This document shows positions 41,298 through 51,909 of a stretch of 64,000 nt of DNA, in pieces; position 1 is the first letter of the stretch; the number at the start of each line of letters is the position of its first letter. The translations under genes and the position numbers were made by a program. Source of the stretch: Leishmania martiniquensis (Eukaryota > Euglenozoa > Kinetoplastea > Trypanosomatida > Trypanosomatidae); NCBI RefSeq assembly GCF_017916325.1, contig NC_090160.1, positions 5,001 to 69,000 on the forward strand, given 5' to 3'. Under the pieces are notes generated by a model. It made no database searches, was not told the DNA's origin, and saw only the letters and a program-made list of their open reading frames with translations.

Positions 41298-41989
41298 CTC
41301 GGGGCGACGAGTCTGTCGGGCGGGTGAAGCAAGTGAGCGAGAAAAGTTGATAGACACGTTTGAAAGAGAAGCAGTGATAAGAAAGTGAAGAGTGAAGAGT
41401 ATGCCAGCTACTGCTGCAGGCACTTTGGGCAACGAGTTGGGAAAAAACCACAGCATACCCGAAAAGGCTCCTACAGAGGCGCATGCCGCACCGCGGCTGT
41501 GACGATGTCAGTTCTGGCATGGTACATGCACACCTGTTGACTCACGTGTGCTTCTCCCGGTGAAGCCTGAGCACCAATGTACAGAAAGTGGAGAGACAAG
41601 AGACAGGGCAAAGGGTGCTGTGTAGCAGCACCCTTTGTACGGCAAGGTATGCCATTCGTCGAGCAGGGCTTGTTGCTTGAAAACGGCGTCGGTGCGCCTG
41701 ACGCCTGATCTGCACTTGATCTTGCGAGGACATGCTCTACGGAACAGCTACCTTTCGTTCCGGCTAACAACTTCACAGAAGTTTGCGAAACCAAAGGACC
41801 ATCGTCAACGCGGATGGGCATTCTGCGGGCCTCTGCGCTGCAGTTGCAGCCGAGGATGCTGCAGTCACGCGAACCACGTCGCCGGAACACGCTGTAAAGA
41901 CACCATAGGAAAGTAGTCCTTTCCACACGTGTTGCTTCCAGTGACGCACCGCCAGCTGGGGGGGAGCAGCGTTGGCTTTCAAGTGAGGG
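41298..41989. other. Intergenic with a strong hairpin
   Basis: The pyrimidine tract at 41325-41390 serves the 713-residue gene. The hairpin at 41609-41637 lies between the two genes. No protein is supported. Confidence 0.55.
41609..41637. other. Perfect 12-bp inverted repeat (stem-loop)
   Basis: The arms 41609-41620 and 41626-41637 are exact reverse complements, separated by 5 bases. A wobble pair extends the stem by one. It lies about 350 bases after the stop of the 215-residue gene and about 310 bases before the start of the 713-residue gene on the minus strand. Function unknown. Confidence 0.65.
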
Positions 41990-42637
41990 TTAACTATGCG
42001 GTGACGGCTGGACGGGAGGCTGAATGACACGATCAAGTGCAACCCGACCGTCTCTCGCAGCTTTCTCTTCGTGGTCGCGTTGCCGCGCCGCACACTGGCG
42101 CTCTAGCATAGTGCTCTGTGCAGCGCCGGCTGCACTTCGTTTCTCGTTCGCCTCAACCTGCTCGCCGAGAGCACGCCGAAGTTCTGACACCTGCAATTCC
42201 GTGCTGTGCTGCTTAACGATCAGCACCTCCTTCAACCTGCGCGCTTCCTCCAGGCACCGCGTAGCATGCGCTCTCACCGTACTTCCCACACCGAAAGCAC
42301 CCCGCGCCAACTCCGCGGGCTCATCCGGGGTGACCCGCGAGCGAATATCAGCCAGTTCGAAAAGCAGGTCGTCCAAGATGAGAAACGCCTCCTTCGCATC
42401 TGCGGCAGCAGACGTATCGTCGCGATGCGGACCTGGCCTCGCACTCAGCTCTTCCACACGTCGTGGAGAGACTCTCGATGACTGTTGTATATCAAAGGGG
42501 AAGGGCGACGCGTTCGCATCCCGAAGCCGCCGTACTTCGTCCTGCAGCAAGTCGATTGTTCGACTCAACTCTGCGTTGCGGGCAGCTGCCGCCTCCACTT
42601 CAAGCGACAGGAGAAGTGCATCCGCCGCAGCGCTCAT
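41990..42637 (-). CDS. Coiled-coil protein, function unknown
   Basis: 215 residues from the ATG at 42635-42637. Upstream the frame opens only with GTG. An N-terminal helix rich in Ala, Leu and Glu (about 3-40) forms a likely coiled coil. The middle is Ser/Pro-rich (45-70). A second long helix with many Arg, Glu and Gln runs from about 125 to 195. The C-terminus is Pro/Gln-rich. The architecture suggests a small cytoskeletal or adaptor protein. I do not recognise it. Confidence 0.7.
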   Translation of the reverse strand: MSAAADALLLSLEVEAAAARNAELSRTIDLLQDEVRRLRDANASPFPFDIQQSSRVSPRRVEELSARPGPHRDDTSAAADAKEAFLILDDLLFELADIRSRVTPDEPAELARGAFGVGSTVRAHATRCLEEARRLKEVLIVKQHSTELQVSELRRALGEQVEANEKRSAAGAAQSTMLERQCAARQRDHEEKAARDGRVALDRVIQPPVQPSPHS

Positions 42638-43840
42638 GGTCGGATATGATTGGACAAAGATGCAGAGGGGAGCAGAGGGCACTGCCGCTTCCTTGCGCGC
42701 GTGTCGCTGATATGCCGGCTACACCCCTCCTCAGTGGCGCGGTCAGTCTCATCAGCGGGCGGGCAGCGAAAGCGAGACGCGCTGCCTCGACGAGCACCTC
42801 AGCTTCACGTTCACGTGGTGAGCACAGGTGCGATCGCTTTACTAAGATAATGGAGTTGACAGCGGGTAGATGCACGACCTCGGCAGTACGCGAGTCGCTT
42901 CCGGGTAACACGTGCGCGCGATCCAGTCGGCGTGGCTGTTCTCTGACGCACATGGACTCCAAAGGAGTAACGGGAGTTAAAAGGTGGTCAAGATGGTTGA
43001 AGAAGACGCACGTAGAGCCACAAAGAGAGAGAAAGACGGAAAGGGTCATTGAGGGCAGGCAGTCACGCAGCAGGCGCTGCACCCGTCGCGTAGCTGTCTT
43101 CAAGGGTACAATCGTTTTCCCTACTGATCGGTTCGCTGTGGCACACGGCTGCACCACTGACACGTGCACCCCCCCTCAATTTCGACCTTCCCCCAGCCCT
43201 TACCACGCAGACACACCCACGCACGGTGAATCCACGAAGAGACACAGAGCCGCCGCACAGCATCGAGCTCAAGATGGCGCCTTCGGGAGGCGAGCCTCGC
43301 CGAAAGAGGAGAGACAGGAGGACGAGGAGTAGGAGTGGAAAAGAGTGTGCTGGTCGCAGTGCCCGCGACAGAAAGTGCGTGAAAAGGACTTGTGTCAACT
43401 TTCATGGACGGTGGCAGCGACTACGGGGACGATTGCCATTGTCGTCCATCCACTTCGTTCGGCTCACATGTCTGACACTCTCCTAAGAGAAGCGCTACGC
43501 GCACAAAACGGAAGAAGACGCTCCCGCGGCATTTATCGGCAGTCTGTTCCCTAGCGCACAGACGCGCGTTCAGAAGCCAGAAAAGATTGCGCAGGCAACG
43601 CTTGACCACAGCTCGCGCAGGTACCCTTTAGTGTCAATGTCTGCACCCACCACCTACTACCACCTTCATGCAGATGAACATGGGCTGCAGGAAAGCGTGT
43701 GCAGGTGCCCCCAGTTCACCGGAAAGAATACGCGTAAGTTCGCTGAACCGGCATAAAGCAACACCGCGGGTCTGAGACTGCCTGCGGGCACAGTTGATGT
43801 GGCTCGCTTCTCAATTCCTACCTCCTCCGCACCCCACCGC
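42638..43840. other. Intergenic, 1.2 kb
   Basis: Purine-rich plus-strand segments near 43020-43060 and 43300-43350. The 289-codon plus-strand frame 42463-43332 is rejected. No gene is supported. Confidence 0.45.
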
Positions 43841-46330
43841 CTAGAGCACCTGCGAGTACTGCCGGTAGATAATGCGGCGCAAGTCGAACATGGCGGGGGT
43901 GGCAATGGAGGAGATGGTGACGGTGCCGTCACCCCCTTTGCGGACGCACACGCCCTCGTCAAAGACCAGCAGCGGCGCCTTCTTGTGGAATTCGCTGTGC
44001 AGTCCACTTTCCTGGCGTGAGGTCTCCCGCAGCCGGCGCAGGTCCACGTCCCCCACAAAGAACGAGCCGCTCTGCAGCCCATGCCGCTCCCGCTGTGTGG
44101 CGCACGCCTGCGACCTGTCCGCCATGACACAGCTGAGAGAGTAGGAGGCGCGGTCGGAGCGGCGACGTTGCACCTCCGGCTCCTCGAAGTCGGCCAACGC
44201 GCGAATGCCAGAGAGCTCGCCGTTGACCCATCCAACCTCCCACGTACTTTTCGACGCAGTTTCGCGGACGCGGCGGAGACCGCGCGACAGGCTGCGTGCG
44301 AGACTTGACTCGAGCTGCACCGCATAGGAGTACACGTGCGTTGCCAGCTCCAGCGGTACGCCGGCAGAGGTGGGGCTGAAGACGTTCGAGCCGCACTTCA
44401 TGGCCTTGTCGGCACGGCAAAAATGCTGGAACGCCCGCCCATCCTCGACACTGCCGCGAAGGCCGACCATCTTCTTTGCAAAGGTCCATTTTGTCTTCAG
44501 GACACTCTTCATGGTGAGCGCGTCAGGGTAGCCGCTCAGGTCGGAGAGAACAACACGGCAGCGCCGGTTCACCCGCACGGCGACCTGTGACACCTTGGAT
44601 GGGATGTTCGCGAGCCGCTGCGCATCGTTCTCGACCTGCAACGCCTCCGGCCCCGCATCGCTGTGCTGCCGGGCCGGCGCGCGCTTCTGCAGCACCGCCT
44701 GCTCTTCTTCGCTTACAGGAAGTCCGTAGATGACATTTAGGCGCTTCAGCGCCGCCGCGCTCAGTGTGTTGGTTGTCTCGAGTACGGGAAAGCTGAGGTG
44801 CTTCGAATAGTAGTGAAGCGGGGGCGGCAATACCAAGCCAAGGGTGGTCGTTACCACCGCCTTCGCCTTCGCTGCAGAGTCGTCAGCACCACCTGCGCCC
44901 GATGTAGAGGCGGCCTTGGCGCCACTAGAGGCGTTCAGCTTCTCTGTTACTCTGCCACGGCCAGTCACCGCCGCCGGTGCCCATTCGCCATCATCGTCAT
45001 CGTCGTTCTCCTCCTCCTCTGCGTTTGCGGCATCGTCATCGTCGTGCACAATTTGGAAGGCGCTCTGAGCATCTAACTCACGGCGGCGCTGCTCCATTTC
45101 GTGTTCGAGTTCAATGTAATACTCCTCTAACTCCTCCCCACTCAGCCGACTGCGCCGCGTGATCTGCATGTCCAGGTACTCGCCGTCGCCGGCGGCAGTC
45201 ACCACAGCCGCGTTTGTCCCCGGCAGTGGCGGCTCCGTCAAGACGATGAGGTGATCAGCGCCGTCGCGATTGCCTTTCACAAAGTACTCAAGCAGTTCGG
45301 CAGATGGGCCGAAGTCGAGGGAGGCGCCGTCCGCCACACAGATCTTTGGGCCCTGTATGGGAAACACCTCCTCCGCGCTGCGACACGTGAGGACGTTGGC
45401 GAAGAGTCGCTTATCATCAAGAATCAAATAGTCCTGCAGCGACTCTGTCATGGTGCCTGCCTTGTCCAGTAGCTCCTGTGCCTGGGCCGCCACCAAGACA
45501 ACCTTGTACTTGTCACCGCCCTGCTCCGCCAAGAGGTGCACAATAATGTTCAGCACCTCCAGCCCGCGGCCTGCGATGTTAACAGGCACAAGCACGTCGC
45601 TGCCACCGCGCAAGGTGTGCTGAAATTCCTTGAAGAGGCTCTTCAGCTGCTCTTCGTACTTCGACGTCCGAGTTGCATAGGTCAAGTGAAACGGGAAGCT
45701 GCTAACTAGCACGATGTTCGCTGTCGTCGGCAAGTCGAACGCCTTCAGCGCGTACGACGGCTTTACGGAGAAATCGGGGCAGTAGAATAGCTCATCGATT
45801 TGGTACTTGATCGTCCAGCTGTAGCCGCCGAGCATGCGGCCTGCAAAAACGGCGAAGCAGTTCACCTCGACCTCATCGTTCTTTACCGTGACTTTGCCGC
45901 CGTACGGTTCTCGTATGGAGCGAAAGCTGTGGTAGACAGAATCCACCGTCATGGTGAAGGTATCCCCATCCGCGAGTGTGAAGGTGTGCGAGTTCGGGTA
46001 CTGGTAGAGGAACGCGTGCAGCACACTGTGTACACCAATTTTGGATGTAGCCCCGGCCGCTGCCACGAACGTGCCGGGAAGAATGTGGTTTAGGACAAAG
46101 GGAAGGGCGCCGCATGCGGTGATGTGCGGGCTTGATAGGATGACGGCATGCACTGTCGCGAGGTAGGGCTTCAACTTCGAGAGAAAGGACGTGTCGAACT
46201 GCTCGTTCCACCCGCAGTCGAAGAGGATGCGGACCCCGTCAATCTCGACAAGGTACGCATACGGTGCATTTGGAGTCGTGCACTCGTACACGGAAGTGAA
46301 CTGAATGCTGCTCGCGGAGGCGCGCAGCAT
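43841..46330 (-). CDS. CPSF2: CPSF100, cleavage and polyadenylation specificity factor subunit 2
   Basis: 829 residues from the ATG at 46328-46330. Upstream the frame opens only with TTG. It has the metallo-beta-lactamase/beta-CASP layout of CPSF100: FTSVYECTTPNAPYAYLVEI (11-30), LFDCGWNEQFD (36-46), a degenerate metal site where the HxHxDH of CPSF73 reads SSPHITACG (66-74), SWTIKYQIDELFYCPDFS (171-188), then a beta-CASP region to about 370. An acidic run (430-449) follows. With CPSF73 and symplekin it forms the 3'-end processing core. In trypanosomatids polyadenylation is coupled to trans-splicing of the downstream mRNA. The missing metal ligands are normal for this pseudo-nuclease. Confidence 0.93.
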   Translation of the reverse strand: MLRASASSIQFTSVYECTTPNAPYAYLVEIDGVRILFDCGWNEQFDTSFLSKLKPYLATVHAVILSSPHITACGALPFVLNHILPGTFVAAAGATSKIGVHSVLHAFLYQYPNSHTFTLADGDTFTMTVDSVYHSFRSIREPYGGKVTVKNDEVEVNCFAVFAGRMLGGYSWTIKYQIDELFYCPDFSVKPSYALKAFDLPTTANIVLVSSFPFHLTYATRTSKYEEQLKSLFKEFQHTLRGGSDVLVPVNIAGRGLEVLNIIVHLLAEQGGDKYKVVLVAAQAQELLDKAGTMTESLQDYLILDDKRLFANVLTCRSAEEVFPIQGPKICVADGASLDFGPSAELLEYFVKGNRDGADHLIVLTEPPLPGTNAAVVTAAGDGEYLDMQITRRSRLSGEELEEYYIELEHEMEQRRRELDAQSAFQIVHDDDDAANAEEEENDDDDDGEWAPAAVTGRGRVTEKLNASSGAKAASTSGAGGADDSAAKAKAVVTTTLGLVLPPPLHYYSKHLSFPVLETTNTLSAAALKRLNVIYGLPVSEEEQAVLQKRAPARQHSDAGPEALQVENDAQRLANIPSKVSQVAVRVNRRCRVVLSDLSGYPDALTMKSVLKTKWTFAKKMVGLRGSVEDGRAFQHFCRADKAMKCGSNVFSPTSAGVPLELATHVYSYAVQLESSLARSLSRGLRRVRETASKSTWEVGWVNGELSGIRALADFEEPEVQRRRSDRASYSLSCVMADRSQACATQRERHGLQSGSFFVGDVDLRRLRETSRQESGLHSEFHKKAPLLVFDEGVCVRKGGDGTVTISSIATPAMFDLRRIIYRQYSQVL

Positions 46331-47307
46331 AACGATGACGAAAGCCGCAGCAGCTGAGAGCAATGATCCACCGCGACCAAACAGGCGCGGAAAGGGAGAA
46401 AGAGGGCAAGGGGGCAGGGAAGAGACGTCTGCCGACGAAGCTCAGTGCAGCCGGGTGGAAACACTGATGCGCAGCATGGCGTGAAGCAGTGGATCGTGGA
46501 TGATAGGGGTGGGGGGTAAGGGAAGATGGTGAAGAAGAGCGAAAGGTACCGGTAGTGCAAGAGGCCAGCAGACAATTCGACAGAGGAGGTGGAGGGAAGG
46601 TGCAGCATGGTAGAAGAGTAGAGGAATGTAACGAGAGGGGTGCATCTACACGTATGCCAGCGAAGAGGACATAGTGATCAGGAAGGGAACGTTGGGGGAG
46701 GGGGGACTCCGACTCGCTTCAGCGAAACCCAAGATGACACCTGTCGGAGGGCCTGATGTAGGTCAGTCCAAACATACCAGAGACGAGGAGGAAATCAGGC
46801 GAACAACGCTGGGCATATGTGATCCCCAGCACCCGGTATGCACGCGCTCTTGGAGAAAGAGGGTGAGGCGAGAGGGCACGTCGGTGTGCCCACAGGTCAT
46901 TACGGGAAAGAATCGCTGCATGAGTGTCAGTGTACGCTGAGGTTACTGCGCCGGGGAAACAGATGTAAGGGCGGCAGGAGTAAAACAGCGCTCCTGAGGC
47001 GATGCCAAAAGGGTAAAAAGAGCCTTGAAGACACGCGCCGGCACCGCTCCTCCTCAGCCGGAGTGCCCCCGGCCGCTCCCTACCTCCCGTACAGCAGCGC
47101 CCGCAGCAGCCATACACACACACACACGCATTGACACTGGCACTCTTATATATGTGTGAATGAGCGAAGTCAGCATAGCGCAGCAACCGCGCTTCGCAAC
47201 CCACTCATCCGCAGACACGTCGGTGCGCATCGGCCCAGCCTGAAGTACCACTAACGAATGATGCCCCGAACGAAAAATGCGCCTGTCACAAGGGCACCCT
47301 CGCGTCT
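46331..47307. other. Intergenic
   Basis: Minus-strand pyrimidine-rich sequence at about 46380-46540 upstream of CPSF2. (CA)n near 47111-47126. No gene is supported. Confidence 0.45.
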
Positions 47308-50300
47308 TTACGGAGAACACGCTGGCTCCGACGCGGAGGCCTTTACAGAGACACGGAATGCGTACGTTTCACACTCCGACTTTGTGGGTGCCTCGCCAGA
47401 GCTGCTGAAAAGCCGTTCCCCCGCAGTGATAGAGGGGATCGCAGCAAGGCTGTGAATGTGCGGCAACTCATCGACAAAGTATTCCCGCAGCGCCGCCAAC
47501 GCGGCAGCCTCCACCGTCTCTTTCTTTCGAAGACCGGACGCCTGCGCGATGCAGTAGCCCATCTCCTCTGAGATGGGCACACTCAGCCGGCAGTGCCACA
47601 TTCGACCTCTCTGGCACGTGTCTGTCTGCAGGGTGAGCCCGTAGGCGTGAAGACACAGCTTCCCCAGCAGCTGTTCCGCCGTCTGTGCGACCACAGCAGA
47701 CAGGTGCGCTGGCGAAAGGAAGGCGACATCTGTTTCTCGGCTGATGCGGTTGGCCAACTCGCGCGCGCAGCTCAACAAGTTCTTGCCGATAACGTGTTCC
47801 AGTACAATCGAGTGCTTCTGTGATGAGATGCGGAAAGAGAGGTCGCTTACCTGTTGATGCTCAAAGTTGAAGAGGAGCCAATGGTCACTGACGGTGCGGT
47901 TGCTCGTCGACTTGATCTCATCCACAACCGCGTCGCGCAGGCGACCGAGAGACCCTTGCGCATCCGGCTGGAGTCGCAACTGCCCCCTCGTCACTACCTC
48001 CTCGGCGAAAGCGCGCTGCTGGGCTCGTATGTGAGCCTCAAACACCTGCTGGGCGGCGCGTACCACAGCGACGAGTGGCGTGATGCCGTACCCTCGGCCA
48101 AGGTAAAAGACCCTACCATCAGTAAACGGATTCGCTGAGAAGCGCGAATGCTCCTGTGACAGGGCGCTTTCGGCAGGAATTCTACTCCACAGCTCCGCGA
48201 CATGATTGGCACCGCTTTGGCGCACGCGCACGGAGCACTGCAGCCCGTAGAGGCGAGCGATGGCGTGCGCACAGGTCTGCAAGGGTGACGCATCTGGCAG
48301 CGCCGATGGCAGGTCCTCTGCAAACCTGTCATCACCGGTCGTTTCAGCGGATGTGTCTTGGCAGACCACCTCTGGGAGGTGCTGCATGCCTCTCAGCAGG
48401 GCAAAGAGAGCCCCGATCTCGGTGGAGCCGGTAGCCTCAGCGATAACGCGCTCCAGGGCATCGTGCGCACCGCCCGTCCTCGTGCACCGTGCCACGTACA
48501 CGGCGCAACTTGCCTCACGCATGACGCGAATGCTCCCGAGAAAGGAAGTTTGGACCCTGGTCGCAGCCCAATAGCGCTCCAAGGCAGAGCCAGTGCTCTC
48601 TGAGAGAGGCAGCAGCTGCGGCTCCGCGTGCTTGCGCGGCACCAGAAGCTTGATCAGTGGATCAGACGAGAGTGCTGTCGCAAACACGCTGGAGTTGGTA
48701 TCTTGCAGCGCCTTCACTTCAGCACAGGGCGCTGGAGCGCCGCTGGCGTCGATTAACTTTCTTTCTTGAGCCTGCTTCACACTCAAGTAGCACAGATCAG
48801 GGAACCGCTGCGCCAAGGCAGCTGCCAGCGCCTTCTGCTCGCTGCGCGCCTTGCGACAGTCAAGCGCGAAACAAGAAAACTCACGGCTGGCCGCAGCATC
48901 GGCGGCCAGCGAATCGGCTGCATTGGCATTGGGGGTGCCTTGGACAACGAACAGTTCAGAGAGCCACACAGGTTTGCTCTCCGTCGAGATGCCCAGCTCT
49001 GGAAAAGCTGCGTTGGCTCTCAGCATCCGCGTCTCCAGCAGAAACGTTGCGTTCTGCCGTTGCAATGCCCACCGGAGCTGGTTCTCAAGCCCCTGCGTGG
49101 GGTGGGGAGCGGTGTCGTCCGCAAGGGTAGCTTTGGTGCTCTCCTGGATGGCGCGCACGTCTGAATGGTAGGCGATTTCGCGCTCGAACACGTCAGGAAA
49201 CACCGCCTGCAGCGCCTCCACGGTGGCACGCTCCACTGTCGACCTCTTGGAGGTGCCCGTCGCCCTCCCAAGGACAAAAAGGGGGAAAGCATCGTCAGCG
49301 ACGTCAGCGGTTCCCGTCAAGCGCAGACGCGCCTGCACCTGAGCCCTATGCACACTACCGCTCAGCGTCTCCGCGCGAAAGCTGACGTCCTCTTCACTGA
49401 TGCCGTAGTAGTAGACGAGTAGCCGGCGCAAGAGGTGCTTCACGCGCAGACCTTTCTGTGGCAACACAAGGTGAAGCGGCGAACTACGCAGGCGCTGTTG
49501 GATAGAGGCGTGACGTTCGGCATAGTACTCCGCAGTGGAGTCGGCGCAGAACTGCAAAAACCGGCGCAGCCCATCGCTCGTGAGGGCTACCTCACATGAA
49601 GTCAGTGATTTCCCGGTCACACGGTGACGCAGAGAGCACTCCAAATGGTTGAGACTGAGGCTGGGCCGAAAGCTCAGCGCAAAGCCCTCAGACGCCCAGC
49701 ACACTATGTAGAGGGACAGCACCGACGCGGCAGTGGTGCTTGCCGCACAGCTTGAGGGGTAGGCAAGACCAGCAGCAGAGAAGGCGTCTCGAAGAGCGCG
49801 GCGAATGCAGCCGAGGTAGCCTTCACTGACCGCCTCGCCTTTCAGCACCGTCACCAGCTGCTGCTCTTCGTCCGAAAGAGAATCCACCAGTACCCCCATG
49901 CCACGCGGTACGAGCTCAACACTGGCAGTGTGCAGATGCGTACCCTGGAGGTCCTGGCCGCTGGTGTGGCGCACCAGCAACCGCAGCTTCGGGTACCTCT
50001 GCTCCAGAAACTTCACGGCACCGTGAATTTCGTCAGAGGCTACTCGTGAAAGGTCGACGATGGTGGCAGAGGTCCTGTGCACCGGGGCCGTGAGAGAAAG
50101 CTCCGAAGCAGGTGACGTGGCGTGCAGCTCCTCGAAAGGATGCAAGCGACCGACAGCCTCCTGAACCGTCGTGGAGGAGGTGCCTTGCCACCCTACCAAT
50201 TCATGCAGAGGTGCCTTCGCACCGCCTTCCCATGGCGGCTGATGCTCCACAATCACTCGCATATCTTCAGTAATGCAAAGCCGCAAGGCTCCTCCTCGGA

Positions 50301-50457
50301 CACGCTTTGCACGACGCAGTGCCTCCAACATGGAGTAGATCTCGCCAAGGGTACTGCAGTTGCGGCGCTGTGATCCGGCGCGTGCCGGCAACGCCCATGC
50401 GACACAGCGCCAGCGGTAGATCCGCCAGCCACCTGGAATTGCAGGTAGCCTCCACAT
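47308..50457 (-). CDS. Large putative mitochondrial protein with duplicated module and dsRBD-like segments
   Basis: 1049 residues from the ATG at 50455-50457. The N-terminal 36 residues contain many Arg and Trp and no acids, suggesting mitochondrial import. Two regions, about 200-425 and 825-1000, resemble each other. Each has a strand pair ending in a Gly-Lys-(Ser/Asn)-Leu-(Thr/Leu)-Ser-Cys motif (282-288 and 891-897), then a long helix and a C-terminal part with an Ala/Gly-Ser-Gly...(Lys/Arg)-Lys/Ser-Thr-Val-Glu-Ala/Arg-Ala helix like that of a double-stranded RNA-binding domain (about 396-420 and 969-994). This suggests an RNA-binding scaffold, perhaps in mitochondrial RNA processing. I do not recognise a named family. 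Confidence 0.75.
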   Translation of the reverse strand: MWRLPAIPGGWRIYRWRCVAWALPARAGSQRRNCSTLGEIYSMLEALRRAKRVRGGALRLCITEDMRVIVEHQPPWEGGAKAPLHELVGWQGTSSTTVQEAVGRLHPFEELHATSPASELSLTAPVHRTSATIVDLSRVASDEIHGAVKFLEQRYPKLRLLVRHTSGQDLQGTHLHTASVELVPRGMGVLVDSLSDEEQQLVTVLKGEAVSEGYLGCIRRALRDAFSAAGLAYPSSCAASTTAASVLSLYIVCWASEGFALSFRPSLSLNHLECSLRHRVTGKSLTSCEVALTSDGLRRFLQFCADSTAEYYAERHASIQQRLRSSPLHLVLPQKGLRVKHLLRRLLVYYYGISEEDVSFRAETLSGSVHRAQVQARLRLTGTADVADDAFPLFVLGRATGTSKRSTVERATVEALQAVFPDVFEREIAYHSDVRAIQESTKATLADDTAPHPTQGLENQLRWALQRQNATFLLETRMLRANAAFPELGISTESKPVWLSELFVVQGTPNANAADSLAADAAASREFSCFALDCRKARSEQKALAAALAQRFPDLCYLSVKQAQERKLIDASGAPAPCAEVKALQDTNSSVFATALSSDPLIKLLVPRKHAEPQLLPLSESTGSALERYWAATRVQTSFLGSIRVMREASCAVYVARCTRTGGAHDALERVIAEATGSTEIGALFALLRGMQHLPEVVCQDTSAETTGDDRFAEDLPSALPDASPLQTCAHAIARLYGLQCSVRVRQSGANHVAELWSRIPAESALSQEHSRFSANPFTDGRVFYLGRGYGITPLVAVVRAAQQVFEAHIRAQQRAFAEEVVTRGQLRLQPDAQGSLGRLRDAVVDEIKSTSNRTVSDHWLLFNFEHQQVSDLSFRISSQKHSIVLEHVIGKNLLSCARELANRISRETDVAFLSPAHLSAVVAQTAEQLLGKLCLHAYGLTLQTDTCQRGRMWHCRLSVPISEEMGYCIAQASGLRKKETVEAAALAALREYFVDELPHIHSLAAIPSITAGERLFSSSGEAPTKSECETYAFRVSVKASASEPACSP

Positions 50458-51909
50458 GAAAGATGCAACAGCAACCCTTTGATCGCCCCTGCCTCCTCAC
50501 CCAGGACCTCTGCCATCAATAGCAGCAGTGCTTCTCGTCCAGCTCCCTCCCCCAGCGACGGTGTTGCGAAAAGATGAAGCCGTCGTTCCAAAGGCCGCCA
50601 CCCTTTCCGAAAGTCCTCAGGAACGACGGCGGCGCTGCAGCTGCCCCCTGTGCGCGCTACGCGCGATGGTGAAAAGACGCCGCAGTTAGTGTGATCGGGA
50701 GGTCCCGTGCTCACACCGGCGGGCGAGACCTCACGAAGAAAGGCAGAAACGTTTGTGTGAGAATGCAGCGCGTAAGGAAGCACCGGACAGTTTTCGTCGG
50801 CGCACGTTCGCTGTGTGTGAAAAGGGGTGTTATGCCGACGCGGCCTCCGCACCACCAACTCTGAAGAGCCAAGAGAAGGAGAAAAGGAGGTAGAGAAGAC
50901 AGACAGCGAGAAAGGGAACGGCGCTGTATGGGGCTGCTCAACTGCCGCGCTGACCAAGAATGATTTGAAGGCACCATATGGGGAGAAGAGCGGCGGTGTG
51001 GGGAGGGGCTGCAGCATCCGTCAGCACAGTTTCGCCCTCTCCAATACACACATCATTCGCATTCATCAGGGGCATTCGCATCTCTGCATAGAGCCACGTA
51101 AACACTTCTCGGCGGACAGCACAGCAGTTCGACTTGCCCCGATGGCGAGAAAAAAAAAAACATCACGGCAGCCTCGACCGACTCCGACAGTTAAGCGACA
51201 CGAATCCAGCTAACACGAGTAGTGCACGCCGGCACCATCACACCGATATACCTATACATGTACGCGCCAACGCTACTCCGCTGAAATATCCACAATCAGT
51301 CCACATTCATTGACATATGGCCCAGCGCACATGCCCGCACGTTTGTCCCTCGCCCTCTCCCCGCTACCTGGCGTGCCCCTCTCACTCTCTCTCGCTGCCC
51401 TCCAAAAGACGCGCGCTCTATCATCGCGCCGCACTGCACAGGCGCCACACCGTCGGAGCACCGCCTCGGCCTCAGGCGCCTCTCCTCAGCCCAGCCACGC
51501 CGCCGCCCCGCGCGTCGGCACATCCACCGTCACTCTCACATTCGGCGGGCTGCGAGCCGAGGCGCACCCCTCGGAGCGGCCTGAGCCGCTCCGGCGCACC
51601 GCCCACCGGCACCTCACCACGAGCAATACACCGATCGCATGTCCCCTGCGCCGCAGGTACGCCACCCCGCGCCACCAACACAGGCGGTTCGGCTCCAGCG
51701 TGGATCAGGGCCGGTTTGGCTTCCACACGCCCCACCACCCACCTGCACGCACATACACACACGCAGAGCGGGCCACACGGAGCCGCCACAGGCGCCGCGC
51801 GCAAGGCGAGGTGTGCGCTCGCCGTCATCCTAGACAGGGCCACACGCGCAGAGGCGATAAATTGGGTTCAGAAAAGGAGGAAAGGTGGCGGTGGTGCAGA
51901 TCTCGCGCA
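50458..51909. other. Intergenic, 1.5 kb, carrying one 533-bp repeat copy
   Basis: The repeat occupies 51321-51853. The section 50860-50920 on the minus strand is pyrimidine-rich. A run of about 10 A lies at 51151-51160. The long plus-strand frames here belong to the repeat and are rejected as genes. Confidence 0.55.
51321..51853. repeat. 533-bp dispersed repeat, copy A (SIDER2-like)
   Basis: Matches 59362-59894 at a constant offset of 8041 bases with no indel seen and no mismatch in the stretches compared. Both boundaries are sharp. Copy A begins 56 bases after the UCHL3 stop codon on the minus strand and so lies in its 3'UTR. Length and position are those of SIDER2 retroposons of Leishmania, about 550 bp and usually in 3'UTRs. 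The 5' signature was not verified. Confidence 0.8.

Noticed and set aside
39156..41456. N-terminal extension of the 713-residue protein with a hydrophobic start
   Set aside because: It is encoded by the pyrimidine tract ending in CAG just before the ATG at 41297.
42463..43332. 289-codon plus-strand frame
   Set aside because: Lies opposite the leader and the 5' end of the coiled-coil gene; composition is that of a reversed pyrimidine-rich leader.
43841..46330. Active nuclease reading of the beta-lactamase protein (CPSF73)
   Set aside because: The HxHxDH metal motif is absent (SSPHITACG instead), as in CPSF100.
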